Part shown: positions 37,291 through 46,573 of the stretch, piece by piece
Layout: every line of letters starts with the position of its first letter
How positions within the stretch are numbered: the first letter of the stretch is position 1
Source of the DNA: Cellvibrio sp. KY-GH-1
Lineage (GTDB): Bacteria; Pseudomonadota; Gammaproteobacteria; Pseudomonadales; Cellvibrionaceae
Reading direction: 5' to 3'
Assembly: GCF_008806975.1 (NCBI RefSeq)
Contig: NZ_CP031728.1
Span: forward strand, 558,001-622,000
Length of the DNA: 64,000 nucleotides
Notes under the pieces: generated by a model
Databases searched by the model: none
Seen by the model: only the letters and a program-made list of their open reading frames with translations
What the model was told of the DNA's origin: nothing
Made by a program: the position numbers and the translations under genes

Positions 37291-38550
37291 CTAACCTGTT
37301 GTTAGTAAATTTTCTTGTGTTAATTCGTACTGAGAATTAGCAAGGTTGGTTTTGTTAATTTTGCTATTTGTTTTAATCAATTTGGTTCCGAGAACATATG
37401 CTTTGGCATTGTTAATTGCATCTACCGCCAGCAATTCATCCCCTGCAAAATACCAAGTGGAAAATTTCTGTTCAGTGGTGTTTTCGCGCCGAATTATGAT
37501 TTGATCATAACCACTGGAGAGCCCTACCATTTGTAATTTTACATCGTACTGATCCGACCAGAACCAGGGTAGGGCATTATAATCTTGCGCTTTACCACAA
37601 ATATCCAGCGCCGCAATTTTGGCTTGATCGACAGCATTTTGTACCGATTCCAAACGTATGTGACGTTGATAGTGTGGATTAAAGTGATAGCTGCAATCGC
37701 CAATGGCATAGATGTTTTCGTTGCTGGTGCACGCCTGTGCGTTGACACAAATGCCGTTTTCAATGGTTAAACCAGCTTGTTCTGCGAGGATTTTATTGAT
37801 CCGCACCCCGACCCCCACAATAATAATATCAGCTAGATATTCTGCACCGTCGCTGGTATGCACTTTATTAACGCCAGCATCGGTGGTGATGGCACTGACA
37901 TTTTTCTCGGTAACAATTTTTACACCATGAGCTTCATGCAGTTGTAAAAAAAAGGCCGACATTTCAGGGGCGGTGACACGGGCGAGAATGCGATTTTCAC
38001 GCTCTAGTACCACCACAGATGCGCTCAATTTTTTCAGCGAGGCCGCCGTTTCCAAGCCAATATAACCACCGCCAATAATCACAACACGTTTGTTTGAGCT
38101 GCTGTGAAGAGCCGCTTTGATGCCAAGGCTGTCTTCCAGATTGCGCATAAAAAAAAGATTGTGCGCATCAGTTAAGCCACTGATCGCCGGCACTATAGGG
38201 CTTGCGCCGGTCGCTAGAATTAATTTGTCGTAATAGAGTTCATCACCACTATAGGTAGAGATTTTTTTTGCCTTAGCATCCAGCTGGGTGACTGTAACTC
38301 CCAGCAATAATTCGATGTCATCTTGTGTGTAACTGGCTTCTGGCTTGAGCGCCAGTTTTTCGATTGGATCATTGCTGGTGATATAAGTTTTTGATAGTGG
38401 CGGGCGGTGATAGGGCAGCCTTGGGTCACTATCGATAAGTACAATTTTTCCTGCCCAGCCCTCTTTGCGCAGTGCAAAGGCGGCGTTAACACCGGCGTGA
38501 CTGGCGCCGACGATAATACAAGTTGCTGTTGTAAGCGGATGCTTAGTCAT
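37291..38550 (-). CDS. FAD-dependent ferredoxin reductase for the P450 system
   Basis: 419 residues of the putidaredoxin reductase / rhodocoxin reductase family. FAD motif GASHAGVNAAFALR at the N-terminus, LPYHRPPLSK, ATGASP, the NAD-binding GGGYIGLETAASL motif near residue 150, and the second FAD motif NIYAIGDC. Third gene of the P450-ferredoxin-reductase operon; it passes electrons from NADH to the [2Fe-2S] ferredoxin. The last 30 residues are extra and polar. A gene remnant lies immediately downstream. Confidence 0.92.
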   Translation of the reverse strand: MTKHPLTTATCIIVGASHAGVNAAFALRKEGWAGKIVLIDSDPRLPYHRPPLSKTYITSNDPIEKLALKPEASYTQDDIELLLGVTVTQLDAKAKKISTYSGDELYYDKLILATGASPIVPAISGLTDAHNLFFMRNLEDSLGIKAALHSSSNKRVVIIGGGYIGLETAASLKKLSASVVVLERENRILARVTAPEMSAFFLQLHEAHGVKIVTEKNVSAITTDAGVNKVHTSDGAEYLADIIIVGVGVRINKILAEQAGLTIENGICVNAQACTSNENIYAIGDCSYHFNPHYQRHIRLESVQNAVDQAKIAALDICGKAQDYNALPWFWSDQYDVKLQMVGLSSGYDQIIIRRENTTEQKFSTWYFAGDELLAVDAINNAKAYVLGTKLIKTNSKINKTNLANSQYELTQENLLTTG

Positions 38551-38612
38551 AGCCTTTAACCCACAAATAATTGTTTATTGTTGTTTGAATGTTGTTGATT
38601 GGTTTGGATTGT

Positions 38613-38921
38613 TTAGCCAACAACTTCGAGTACCAAGCCATCTACCTGAGGGGTGATTTCAATTTGGCAACACAAACGACTGAACTCATTTACATTGTCG
38701 TCCAGCTCCAGCATGTCTTTCTCAATGTCACTGGCAGCGGTTAATTTACTGGCATGCTCTGCTGGAACATAAACATGGCAAGTTGCACAGGAGCAAACGC
38801 CACCACAGTCGCCGCCAATACCTGGAATGCCGTTGTTAACCGCCAGTTCCATTGCATTGCCTGAAGTTGCCTCTAAAGTGATGCTGTCTTTACCGGGAGT
38901 AATAAAGGTAATTTTGGCCAT
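38613..38921 (-). CDS. [2Fe-2S] ferredoxin, putidaredoxin type
   Basis: 102 residues. Cluster ligands follow the Cys-x5-Cys-x2-Cys...Cys pattern (GDCGGVCSCATCHVY and a later RLCCQIE) of adrenodoxin/putidaredoxin-like ferredoxins. It sits between the P450 gene (51 bp upstream) and the reductase gene (62 bp downstream), completing a class I three-component P450 system. It shuttles single electrons from the reductase to the P450. Confidence 0.93.
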   Translation of the reverse strand: MAKITFITPGKDSITLEATSGNAMELAVNNGIPGIGGDCGGVCSCATCHVYVPAEHASKLTAASDIEKDMLELDDNVNEFSRLCCQIEITPQVDGLVLEVVG

Positions 38922-38972
38922 TTTGGTTTCTCGTGTAAAAATGTTATATTCAAGAATTGTTCGAGTAAGAGA

Positions 38973-40142
38973 TTATTTTGATAATTGCAGCTGCAACTTG
39001 TGGTAACCCACCTTGCGCTGAAATTCACCCCAGTTTTCAATATTTTCCTGTGCATCACCCAGGGTTATTTTATCGACTTGTTGGCACAGCTCATCCAACA
39101 GAATTTGCATGATTACCCGCGCGTGAGTTGCACCAAGGCAATTGTGATGACTAAAACCAAAACCGACGTGCGGATTTAATTTTCGATCCAGCATTACCTC
39201 GTTAGGGTTTTCAAAAACGGTTGCATCGCGGTTGGCGGAGGCCCAGCAGAGTGAAATTCGGGTGTCGTTTTTGACTGCATGGCCACAAACTTCACTATCT
39301 TTAGTCGCAACTCTTCCCATATGGGTGAGGGGAGAGAAATAACGTATGAGTTCTTCAATCGCACGGTTATGAATTTCAGGTTCTTTGCGTAAACGCGTCA
39401 GGGATTCGGGGTTTTCACCCAAATAAGCAAGAGTATTAGTGACCATATTGATTACTGTGTCGCGGCCGCCAGCAAAGGTGAGCACAATGATGCCTTTAAT
39501 TTCATCGTGAGTTAATTTTCTGCCTTGCACTTCAGTGGCTAATAACACCGAAAAAATATCGTCGCTGGGTGATTTTTCTGCCTCGGCGATTTTTTTATCA
39601 ATGTAGTTATAAAGTACCTGAGCTTTGCTGCCATCTAATGGATTATCTTCACTGCGAAATACGTGGGTTCCCCAGCTGATAAAGACATCCGCTTCTGCAT
39701 AGGGAATATTGAGCAGTAGGGTTAAGGCGCGAGATTGTAGCGGAAGCGCAAAATCGTAAATGGCTTCAATGAAATCCTGTTGTAGAGATTCTTGCACCAA
39801 TGTCGAAATTTGTTGGCGCAACGCTTGGCGATAATTTTCCGCAAGAGGGCGTTTAAACCAAGGCTCTAAAAAAGCACGGTAATCGCCGTGAAGGGGCGGG
39901 TCTACTTCAAAAGGAACTTGGCGAATATCGCGAATATTGACTTCGGACGGCACCACAATTCTGCCGGGAGTGGCGGCAGAGCTAAAGGTTTTCCAGTCGT
40001 GCGCGCATTTGCGTAAATCTTTATGGCGCAGCACCATCATCACCGGATCATTTTGATCATCCACAAAACCAACACCTTGCTCAGTGCGAGCTTGCTCAAA
40101 AGGGTCGGGAATACCAGTGTGATTAAACGGGCACTTGCTCAT
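38973..40142 (-). CDS. Cytochrome P450, probable 6-O-methyl-D-galactose demethylase
   Basis: 389 residues from the ATG at 40142, preceded by GGAG; the frame opens 15 bases earlier with TTG. Class I bacterial P450 features: I-helix AGGRDT, ExxR in EELIR, and the heme-binding segment FGFSHHNCLG with Cys at about 335. The usual Gly before the His is Ser here. No signal peptide, so cytoplasmic. P450s of this context in marine agar and porphyran degraders (CYP236A group) oxidatively demethylate 6-O-methyl-D-galactose, giving galactose plus formaldehyde. Assignment rests on operon structure and locus context. Confidence 0.85.
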   Translation of the reverse strand: MSKCPFNHTGIPDPFEQARTEQGVGFVDDQNDPVMMVLRHKDLRKCAHDWKTFSSAATPGRIVVPSEVNIRDIRQVPFEVDPPLHGDYRAFLEPWFKRPLAENYRQALRQQISTLVQESLQQDFIEAIYDFALPLQSRALTLLLNIPYAEADVFISWGTHVFRSEDNPLDGSKAQVLYNYIDKKIAEAEKSPSDDIFSVLLATEVQGRKLTHDEIKGIIVLTFAGGRDTVINMVTNTLAYLGENPESLTRLRKEPEIHNRAIEELIRYFSPLTHMGRVATKDSEVCGHAVKNDTRISLCWASANRDATVFENPNEVMLDRKLNPHVGFGFSHHNCLGATHARVIMQILLDELCQQVDKITLGDAQENIENWGEFQRKVGYHKLQLQLSK

Positions 40143-40293
40143 AATGGGCGTCTCCAAGCGATCATTGATGGCTTTTATGATAGAGCGGAGACCTTGTGGC
40201 TAATACACAGATAAGGTGAAAAAATATCACAAATTTGACATGCCATTGATTGGATAAGTGAATAAAAGCGAAGTTGTTATACTCGGCGGGCAA

Positions 40294-40330
40294 TAAAAAA
40301 GGCACTTTCAAGGCCTGTCTGAAAGTGCCA
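40294..40330 (-). terminator. Terminator of the CBM6/unknown-domain gene (minus strand)
   Basis: Perfect GGCACTTTCA / TGAAAGTGCC stem (40301-40310 and 40320-40329), followed on the - strand by TTTTTTATTG. Confidence 0.9.
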
Positions 40331-40347
40331 TTGATTTATTTGAGAGG

Positions 40348-41778
40348 TTACTTTTTTAGGAACTCATCAAAAAATGTTTTGGAATTATTGAGTGTTACAA
40401 ATCCAAATATCCAGGCATTTTCAACGCAGTCGGAAAAATCTAAACCACCGGCTTTAATTGAGGGGTTTTCGTATCCGCTGATACTGTTGTTTGCATCCGC
40501 AACTCGTTGCGCTTCATTCCAAATATTCCCTACATCTGGATCGGCTTTTGCTCTCTGCCAATCACTACCATCTTTGGTGTTAAATCCCGGTGTGCCGTTA
40601 CCCGTCGAATTACCATCAGCAATTTTGTTGTATTGCGCGGTATTTTTCACATAGGTTAAATCGGCGGGTGTTGTTTTATCTTCGTTCCAGTTGCTGTGTT
40701 GAACAACATGAAAGCGCGTTTTCAAATTAATGCCGGGGTTAGTCTGCTGAATGGCTTTGAGTACATCGGCGGTAAAATCCGATTGGCCCGCTTCTTGTAC
40801 CCAAATATCGCCGCCGGCATTCAATGTTGCCAAGGCTTTTTGCGTGACGTTATTAACGGCAGCATTCCAATTGGTAGAAGCGTTAGACCAATTGCTTCCA
40901 AACGCTAAGTTAAAAAGTTGTGGTGCATCTATATAGCGGCCACCTTGAGTGCCGATAGTTCCAGCTACTGCATGGTATTTCACATTATTAAAGCGTGAAT
41001 CGCGCAACATGGTGGCTAGGGCAGCAACTGCGTGCACATCATCTAGATCAGGTTTTTGATCGAAGTGGGCGAGCAATAAATCCTTGGTTGTATTGAATTT
41101 TCCGAGAATGACATTATCCACTGGTGGATTGTTGGTGTCTGGTTCTACTTTTTTAATGTCGATCCAATTTAGGTTGAACCCCCCTGTGAGCATATTTAAA
41201 CGCAGTATTTTTTTGCCTTCAGCGAGGCTTTTTTTAGCCGAACTGATTGTTTGCCAGCTTTGCCATCCGCCTGTGTTTGGAATGGTCAGTGTGCTACCCA
41301 ACAGAGCGCCATCAATATCAATACTGAGTGTGCCGGAAGTGTTGGGCGATGCAATGCGGAGTTGAAGTTGGTATTCGCCTGCAGTAGTGATATTGATGGG
41401 GTATTCCAGCCATTCTCCGCTATTAATCCAGCCGACATTGAGGCCACCACCAGTGTCAGTTGTCGCTTGAATATCAACATTACCTGTTTGTCCTTGTCCT
41501 CCTTGATTGCCTGATGTTGTATCAAATGCGGTTAAATAATCTTCTGCCTGAATTTTGGCTGGGACATTGATGTAGCTGATAGTGGGTTGGCCAAAACGGT
41601 CGCAGCGCAGTGTGCCGCACATGCAAATACTAAGGCTGGATTTGCTGTTGGCACAATCTGTCGCAGAGCTGCCGTAGGTGTTTTTACACTCGCTTGTAGT
41701 GTTGCACTGATCCTGTGCCAATAATGTGCTTGAAAACAATAATGCAGAAATAGAAAAACAAAATTTTATTTTATTCAT
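40348..41778 (-). CDS. Secreted CBM6 protein with an unrecognised C-terminal domain
   Basis: 476 residues. Signal peptide (cleavage after LLA), a cysteine-rich segment of about 40 residues with six cysteines (near 25-62), a CBM6 module (about 75-210, with GLNVGWINSGEWLEYPI), then about 250 residues I cannot assign. The latter opens with LLAHFDQKPDLDDVHAVAAL, whose acidic cluster followed by a helix recalls the Asp-rich loop of nucleoside-hydrolase-like folds. Other motifs are DIWVQEAGQSDFT and FHVVQHSNWNE. The ribosome site AAGGAGAT is strong. Its own terminator makes it monocistronic. Possibly a galactan-active enzyme. Confidence 0.75.
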   Translation of the reverse strand: MNKIKFCFSISALLFSSTLLAQDQCNTTSECKNTYGSSATDCANSKSSLSICMCGTLRCDRFGQPTISYINVPAKIQAEDYLTAFDTTSGNQGGQGQTGNVDIQATTDTGGGLNVGWINSGEWLEYPINITTAGEYQLQLRIASPNTSGTLSIDIDGALLGSTLTIPNTGGWQSWQTISSAKKSLAEGKKILRLNMLTGGFNLNWIDIKKVEPDTNNPPVDNVILGKFNTTKDLLLAHFDQKPDLDDVHAVAALATMLRDSRFNNVKYHAVAGTIGTQGGRYIDAPQLFNLAFGSNWSNASTNWNAAVNNVTQKALATLNAGGDIWVQEAGQSDFTADVLKAIQQTNPGINLKTRFHVVQHSNWNEDKTTPADLTYVKNTAQYNKIADGNSTGNGTPGFNTKDGSDWQRAKADPDVGNIWNEAQRVADANNSISGYENPSIKAGGLDFSDCVENAWIFGFVTLNNSKTFFDEFLKK

Positions 41779-41954
41779 GTTTATCTCCTTTTAGCTAAAG
41801 CTGACGGTAGATGGGTGTGTTTGAATAGGTGTAGCAGAATCCGCTAACAGATTGAGTTTATGCTGATGGTAGAATTATTTTGTGTTGCTGTTCGCAAGGA
41901 TTAGAATGAAAAAATTATGCGGATCTATAATTATTTATTTGTGATCTGCTTAGT

Positions 41955-41980
41955 AAAAGCTCCAGCGGAACTGGAGCTTG
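41955..41980 (-). terminator. Terminator of the KDG kinase gene (minus strand)
   Basis: AAGCTCCAG / CTGGAGCTT perfect stem with a 5-base loop, then TTTTACTA on the - strand. Confidence 0.8.
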
Positions 41981-42023
41981 TTTGCTTGAGTGTGAGGTGA
42001 AAAAGTAGCGGTAAAAGGCGATT

Positions 42024-42962
42024 TTAATGAGCTGATTTGATGAGGTGGCGCATGAAGAGGTCGCGATTAAGAATGGCTCCTTTGTGTTGAATTACCAGTG
42101 CAGATATTTTTGCCGCAAAACGAATGGCATTTTCGGGGTTTAGCCCGCGTGCGCGAGCCGCTAGATAGCTGCCATTAAAAGAATCACCTGCTGCAGTTGT
42201 ATCTATAATCTGAGTGACGGGCTCAATAGCGACTTCCAATTGTTCTTGGTTTGACTGATAAATAATAGGAGCAGGGCCATCTTTAATAATAATTTCATCA
42301 ATATCATAAGCACTTAAAAATTTGCTAACCGCGATTGCGGAGTCTAGCTGATAAAGATTGGTGAAATCCTCCAAGCTCGGTAAAACCAAATTGCTTGCAT
42401 GAAAAGCGAGTTCGTATTGGGCTTTACAATTCTCGACGGAAGACCATAGTTTTGCGCGATAGTTGGGGTCAAAAATAACTTGTGTGCCCTGTTGTTTTAA
42501 TCGATGGATAAAATCCCAAAAGAGGTCGCGGCTGTCTTTTTCTAATATGGCCAAAGAAATGCCGGAAAAAAACACTTGATCGGGAGCTGTGAAAGTCGCA
42601 GCGGAAAATTGCGCATGATGCAAATGCATGACTTGTTTTGCTGCTGAGTCATTGCGCCAATATTGAAAGCTGCGCTCGCCACTGGGGGTATTGTTGATCA
42701 TATAGAGCCCCAAGGTTTTACTCAGGTGCTTATAGATCAACGAGGTATCTATATCTTCTTGCTGCAAACTAGAGATTAGTTCAGCGCTGGCGGCATCCAC
42801 ACCGACCGCGCTCATAAACGACACTTGTATCGCTTCGGGTGCGCAGCGTTTTAAATATACCGCCAAACTGTGTACATCTCCGGCAAATGATTGTTGCCAT
42901 AAGCCCGGGCTAGCGGGGCTTAGTTCGAGCATACTTTCGCCAATAATCACAATTCGTTTCAT
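42024..42962 (-). CDS. kdgK: 2-keto-3-deoxygluconate kinase (PfkB family)
   Basis: 312 residues from the ATG at 42962; a GTG 24 bases upstream is an alternative. The sequence follows E. coli KdgK along its length: IIGESMLELS at the start, SGERSFQYWRNDSAAK, FFSGISLAIL, VIFDPNYRAKLW, and the PfkB catalytic signature IDTTAAGDSFNGSYLA with Asp as base. It phosphorylates KDG to KDPG, the last step before aldolase cleavage of AHG-derived carbon. It stands alone, divergent from a solute-binding-like gene, with a TGTYRACA site between them. Confidence 0.93.
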   Translation of the reverse strand: MKRIVIIGESMLELSPASPGLWQQSFAGDVHSLAVYLKRCAPEAIQVSFMSAVGVDAASAELISSLQQEDIDTSLIYKHLSKTLGLYMINNTPSGERSFQYWRNDSAAKQVMHLHHAQFSAATFTAPDQVFFSGISLAILEKDSRDLFWDFIHRLKQQGTQVIFDPNYRAKLWSSVENCKAQYELAFHASNLVLPSLEDFTNLYQLDSAIAVSKFLSAYDIDEIIIKDGPAPIIYQSNQEQLEVAIEPVTQIIDTTAAGDSFNGSYLAARARGLNPENAIRFAAKISALVIQHKGAILNRDLFMRHLIKSAH

Positions 42963-43035
42963 CGCATATTCGCTTATTTCGGGCACTGTTAAGGGGCTGC
43001 TTTCTATTCTATAGATGTACCGGCTTTATGTAAAA

Positions 43036-43043
43036 TGTTGACA
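43036..43043. promoter_or_regulatory. TGTYRACA-type candidate operator, site 5
   Basis: TGTTGACA between divergent genes, 74 bases from the kdgK start and 89 from the start at 43132. Read on the - strand (TGTCAACA, then TTTACATA) it resembles the best sites, favouring kdgK as the target. Confidence 0.45.
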
Positions 43044-43131
43044 AAGTTTAGGTGGCGCATGTTGGAAAGAATTGCAGTGTCCAGACGATGCTTACCCGTT
43101 TTATGAACAATGATCTACTCTTGTGTATAAG

Positions 43132-44091
43132 ATGACATTGCAGGTTAACAGCGAATTCAGCGGGAGAGGGATTGTGTGCTTACATCTGCGCCATATAATC
43201 GGAATTCTATTCTTTTCGGGAGTGGGGGTCTCTTGCGGCTGCTTTGGCATGCAGGTTGTCAATTATCGTGTCCCCAGCACCCCTATAGATCAATACGAAA
43301 ACTATACGATTGAGCTACTGACCTTGGCTCTTGAAAAAACTCGCGCTCGCTATGGTGACTATGAGCTTCAGCCTTTGCCTAAGGGGTTTAATAGGCTTAG
43401 AGCCAAACAAGCGATTGCAAGTAATGAATACCCTAACTTGGTTATTGAAGATAGTTATGATGGAGTCGAACGATCTGCTATTGCTTACATAGAGTTTCCC
43501 ATCGATTTAGGAGTTTTGAGTTATAGGGTATGTTTTGTCAATCCGGGTGTGGCCCAAGCAGTAGCAGCAGCGAAGGCTTCTGATGAGCTCAAGCAGTACC
43601 GTATTTTGCAGGGTATTAATTGGACTGATACAAAAATTTTGCATGCCAACGGATTTAAAACACTAGAGGTGCCTGCTTACAAAAGCTCATTTCGTATGGT
43701 TGCCTCTGGCCGGGCGGATTTATTTTGTTTGGGGGCTAGCCAGATTATGAATGAGTATCTGCATAACAATTCAGGTTTGCATCTGACTATTGATGACAGT
43801 TTCTATTTTTATTATAAGTTGCCACGATTTTTTTTCGTTAGCGTGCAGAATAAGATATTAAAAGCCAGAATTGAACAGGGGTTGCTGGCTGCATATAAGG
43901 ATAAAAGTTTGCAGGCGCTTTGGGATAAAAAGTTCCTAACCAGCTTGAAGTTTATACAACTGAGTAAGCGAAGAATGTTTTTGCTCAACAATCCGTTAAA
44001 TGCAAAGTTAAATTCTGCCTACGAACACTACTTTGCACCACTGCCAGAAATTGCCAAGACAATTGATGTTTCCGTAAAAAATAATCAGTAA
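43132..44091 (+). CDS. Stand-alone periplasmic solute-binding-like protein
   Basis: 319 residues from the ATG at 43132; a GTG at 43123 is also possible and neither has a strong ribosome site. A hydrophobic segment (HIIGILFFSGVGVSCGCFG) could act as signal peptide. The rest resembles type II periplasmic binding folds of the SBP_bac_3 kind, with YENYTIELLTLALEK early, SSFRMVASGRADLFCLG in the middle and ALWDKKF near the end. No permease or ATPase is nearby, so it is probably a sensor or an orphan; function unknown. It converges with the GH86 gene. Confidence 0.65.
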   Translation: MTLQVNSEFSGRGIVCLHLRHIIGILFFSGVGVSCGCFGMQVVNYRVPSTPIDQYENYTIELLTLALEKTRARYGDYELQPLPKGFNRLRAKQAIASNEYPNLVIEDSYDGVERSAIAYIEFPIDLGVLSYRVCFVNPGVAQAVAAAKASDELKQYRILQGINWTDTKILHANGFKTLEVPAYKSSFRMVASGRADLFCLGASQIMNEYLHNNSGLHLTIDDSFYFYYKLPRFFFVSVQNKILKARIEQGLLAAYKDKSLQALWDKKFLTSLKFIQLSKRRMFLLNNPLNAKLNSAYEHYFAPLPEIAKTIDVSVKNNQ

Positions 44092-44124
44092 AAATAAAAA
44101 AGCCATACTCGGGTGAGTATGGCA
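44090..44124 (-). terminator. Terminator of the GH86 gene (minus strand)
   Basis: GCCATACTC / GAGTATGGC perfect stem with a GGGT loop (44102-44123), followed on the - strand by TTTTTTATTTTT. Confidence 0.9.
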
Positions 44125-44144
44125 AACGGCACGACAAAGAATGT

Positions 44145-46280
44145 TTAGTGGGTAAAGTTTCGGCTGTAGTGAAATGCTCTTAATGCCGCTGAGCTTATGT
44201 GGCCGCCATCATCCGCAAAGGTCACCTCAATCTGATTGTTAGCTTTGAGGATTGAATAGGGCACAGGGATTTCAATTACACCAAAAAAGTTTTCCCGCCC
44301 TTTGCCTTGGTGGTATTGATCATAGCCGCGATAATCTTTTGGTACAGTTACTTCGGTGCCATTAATGGTCACTTTAGGCTGCAAGGATTTTCCGTGATCC
44401 CTACCTATGCCCAAGCGTAACGTAGCCTCTCCAAATGCTGCTGGAGTGATGCCGTTTATCGCAAAGTTAAGGGGACTATTGGTTTTAATTGCCTGCAAAT
44501 AATTTGTTGCATATGTTTTCTGTTCAACTTTAGTTTGATCGATTACTACTGCACTTTCATAGTTCATGGTAATGATCATGGTGCCACTACCTCCAATGCT
44601 TAACGAATCTGGAAACTTGTCGCTAACCGTTTCGCTTAAGACCGGCGCGTTTTGGCTATCCAGATGTAAGTGTTTAATCGTCGCATTGGCAAAGGCAGGA
44701 TTATTTAATGAATAATCATTCAGTGTGAATTCTTGCGCGTTAAATTCCAAATTGTTAATGATGAGATACACCCGCTTATTGTCGGCATAAGCATTGACGA
44801 CCAGATCGGGATCGCTAGAGGTAATATCAATACGTGTTCCTTTTACGTCTGACCACAATTGATAAAACTTGATCATGTCAGTGAAAACCCATTCGTCACC
44901 AGTTTCGCCGGGTGCCTCTTTGCGTTGACGCATAAGGCGGTCATTGTAGGGTATGCCATTAACGCGGCCCCACTCGGCTTTTATCGGCAGAAACGGAATC
45001 GTTTTAGCAATATTGTTGGGGCGTTCAAGAAAACTCATCAATAGACCGTTAAATGCAATCAGGCGTAATCCGTCGCGCTGTGGGGTCCAGGGATCAGAAA
45101 ACATGGAGTGAATGCTGGCGCCATATTCCGATATCACTAAGGGCTTGATCTTGCCAAATTTAATCGTGTCATATTGCTCGAGCAGATCGAGGGTTGCCTC
45201 GACGTTGCTGCCGCGACGATATTTCTCGCGATTATTGTGCGCCGGAAAGTCATAGAGATGGATTGAGTAAAAGTCCATATTGGCACCGGCCAGATCAATA
45301 AAAACTTTGTCGCGGTTTAGCCATTGTTGAAAGTCATTTTTATCGTAATCGGGAAAGGCCACTGTGTAGCCGCCAATTAAAACATCGCTATTGGTCTTTC
45401 GAATTTCTGCCGCCACTGTGTTGTGAAACTGGAATACTTTTTCTACTGGCACTGGTGATGCACTAGCATCCACCAGGTCGTAAAGAGGTTCATTCATAAC
45501 CTCAACATAGAGCGGCTTAGGTTGACCATATAAATCGCCTGCGCCTTTATTAAAGTATTTCGCGAGATACTGCCCCATGTAGTGGCCAGTGGCAGTTCCA
45601 AAAGGTTCACTTGGGGTATCGGTCTGTGAGAGTGCCCAGCCTTTGCGGGTAGTTTTGCCATCTGGCCAGAAGGGGTGTTGCTGTGCCCCTATAATCATAT
45701 CCGTTAGCCGGTTTTCAAACTGACGAATTTTGGTGCTGTTGGCATTGTTGCTATACACCCAGCGTGCGTCGCCACCTTTGGTTTGTGCGTGACTCTCGCT
45801 GACAAAACCCGGGCGAGCGGGGTCTTGATTGAGTTCACCAAGTTGCCAGGTAATGCCTCCGGTATCGCGGCCGAAATACACGTCATAGCCGTCCATGACT
45901 TCGGTAATCAGGTCAGGTGAGGCGTTGGGGGCTCCCAAACTTTGGGCGTTTGAACCAAACCAATCGGCTTCGGTATTGGACGAGTGAATGGTGATGAATT
46001 TGCGTCGGTCAAAGCTGTCGATACCGCCAACAATATGTTTGATGTCTCTATTGAAACTGATTTTCGGTCTGCTGTCAGTTGAAGCGACTGAGCTGTTCGG
46101 TGTGCTCGACAGGCTAGTGCTGCTACTTGCGACTAGACTGCTAACGGCGGTGGACGATTGTGTGGGGCTGACACTGGCTTTGCTTGATGCTGGGGGAGTT
46201 GATGTTCCGCCACCGCCACCGCCACAGCCGCCCAAAATAAGGGTATAGGTTGCGATGCTAATTAGTTGAGTGAGTTTCAT
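44145..46280 (-). CDS. GH86 beta-agarase/beta-porphyranase lipoprotein
   Basis: 711 residues from the ATG at 46280. The frame opens about 100 bases earlier, but this ATG has AGGTG upstream and starts a lipoprotein signal ending LILGGC. A glycine run and a Ser/Thr-rich linker lead to the GH86 catalytic barrel, which starts near IVGGIDSFDRRKFITIHSS. The acid/base Glu is in EVMNEPLYD (about E264) and the nucleophile Glu in VISEYGAS (about E385). A C-terminal beta-sandwich follows. GH86 includes agarases and porphyranases, and the sequence alone does not decide. It is divergent from the sugar porter, with a TGTTAACA site between them. Confidence 0.9.
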   Translation of the reverse strand: MKLTQLISIATYTLILGGCGGGGGGTSTPPASSKASVSPTQSSTAVSSLVASSSTSLSSTPNSSVASTDSRPKISFNRDIKHIVGGIDSFDRRKFITIHSSNTEADWFGSNAQSLGAPNASPDLITEVMDGYDVYFGRDTGGITWQLGELNQDPARPGFVSESHAQTKGGDARWVYSNNANSTKIRQFENRLTDMIIGAQQHPFWPDGKTTRKGWALSQTDTPSEPFGTATGHYMGQYLAKYFNKGAGDLYGQPKPLYVEVMNEPLYDLVDASASPVPVEKVFQFHNTVAAEIRKTNSDVLIGGYTVAFPDYDKNDFQQWLNRDKVFIDLAGANMDFYSIHLYDFPAHNNREKYRRGSNVEATLDLLEQYDTIKFGKIKPLVISEYGASIHSMFSDPWTPQRDGLRLIAFNGLLMSFLERPNNIAKTIPFLPIKAEWGRVNGIPYNDRLMRQRKEAPGETGDEWVFTDMIKFYQLWSDVKGTRIDITSSDPDLVVNAYADNKRVYLIINNLEFNAQEFTLNDYSLNNPAFANATIKHLHLDSQNAPVLSETVSDKFPDSLSIGGSGTMIITMNYESAVVIDQTKVEQKTYATNYLQAIKTNSPLNFAINGITPAAFGEATLRLGIGRDHGKSLQPKVTINGTEVTVPKDYRGYDQYHQGKGRENFFGVIEIPVPYSILKANNQIEVTFADDGGHISSAALRAFHYSRNFTH

Positions 46281-46350
46281 ATCACACCTGCAATGGTTAT
46301 GTTTATTTGGCCAACTGATTGGCTGCAACGCGAAGGTTAGCAGTAGATTT

Positions 46351-46378
46351 CCAATATGTATATATTTAATTGTTAACA
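46351..46378 (-). promoter_or_regulatory. TGTYRACA-type candidate operator, site 6
   Basis: Read on the - strand: TGTTAACAATTAA, then ATACATAT and TTGG, the same order as at 6472 and 15651. It faces the GH86 gene, with the core 91 bases from its start. Confidence 0.55.
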
Positions 46379-46573
46379 AAAATGGCGCGTGTTACACTTG
46401 AATCAGGGTTTCTATTTAAGTGGTGTGTGTTCTGCAGATCTGCCCTGGATGCGCCAGAGTAATTGCAGTTGTTCTATTGAAAGGTGGCGATAGCCTTGCA
46501 ATAGGCTTGGTTTTGTCGGTATTGATGGGCTGGGCGATCAGTTCAAATAATAACTATTGAGTGGTAATTAGAT

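Noticed and set aside
40274..40654. 126-codon + strand frame
   Set aside because: Antisense to the CBM6/unknown-domain gene and spanning its terminator.
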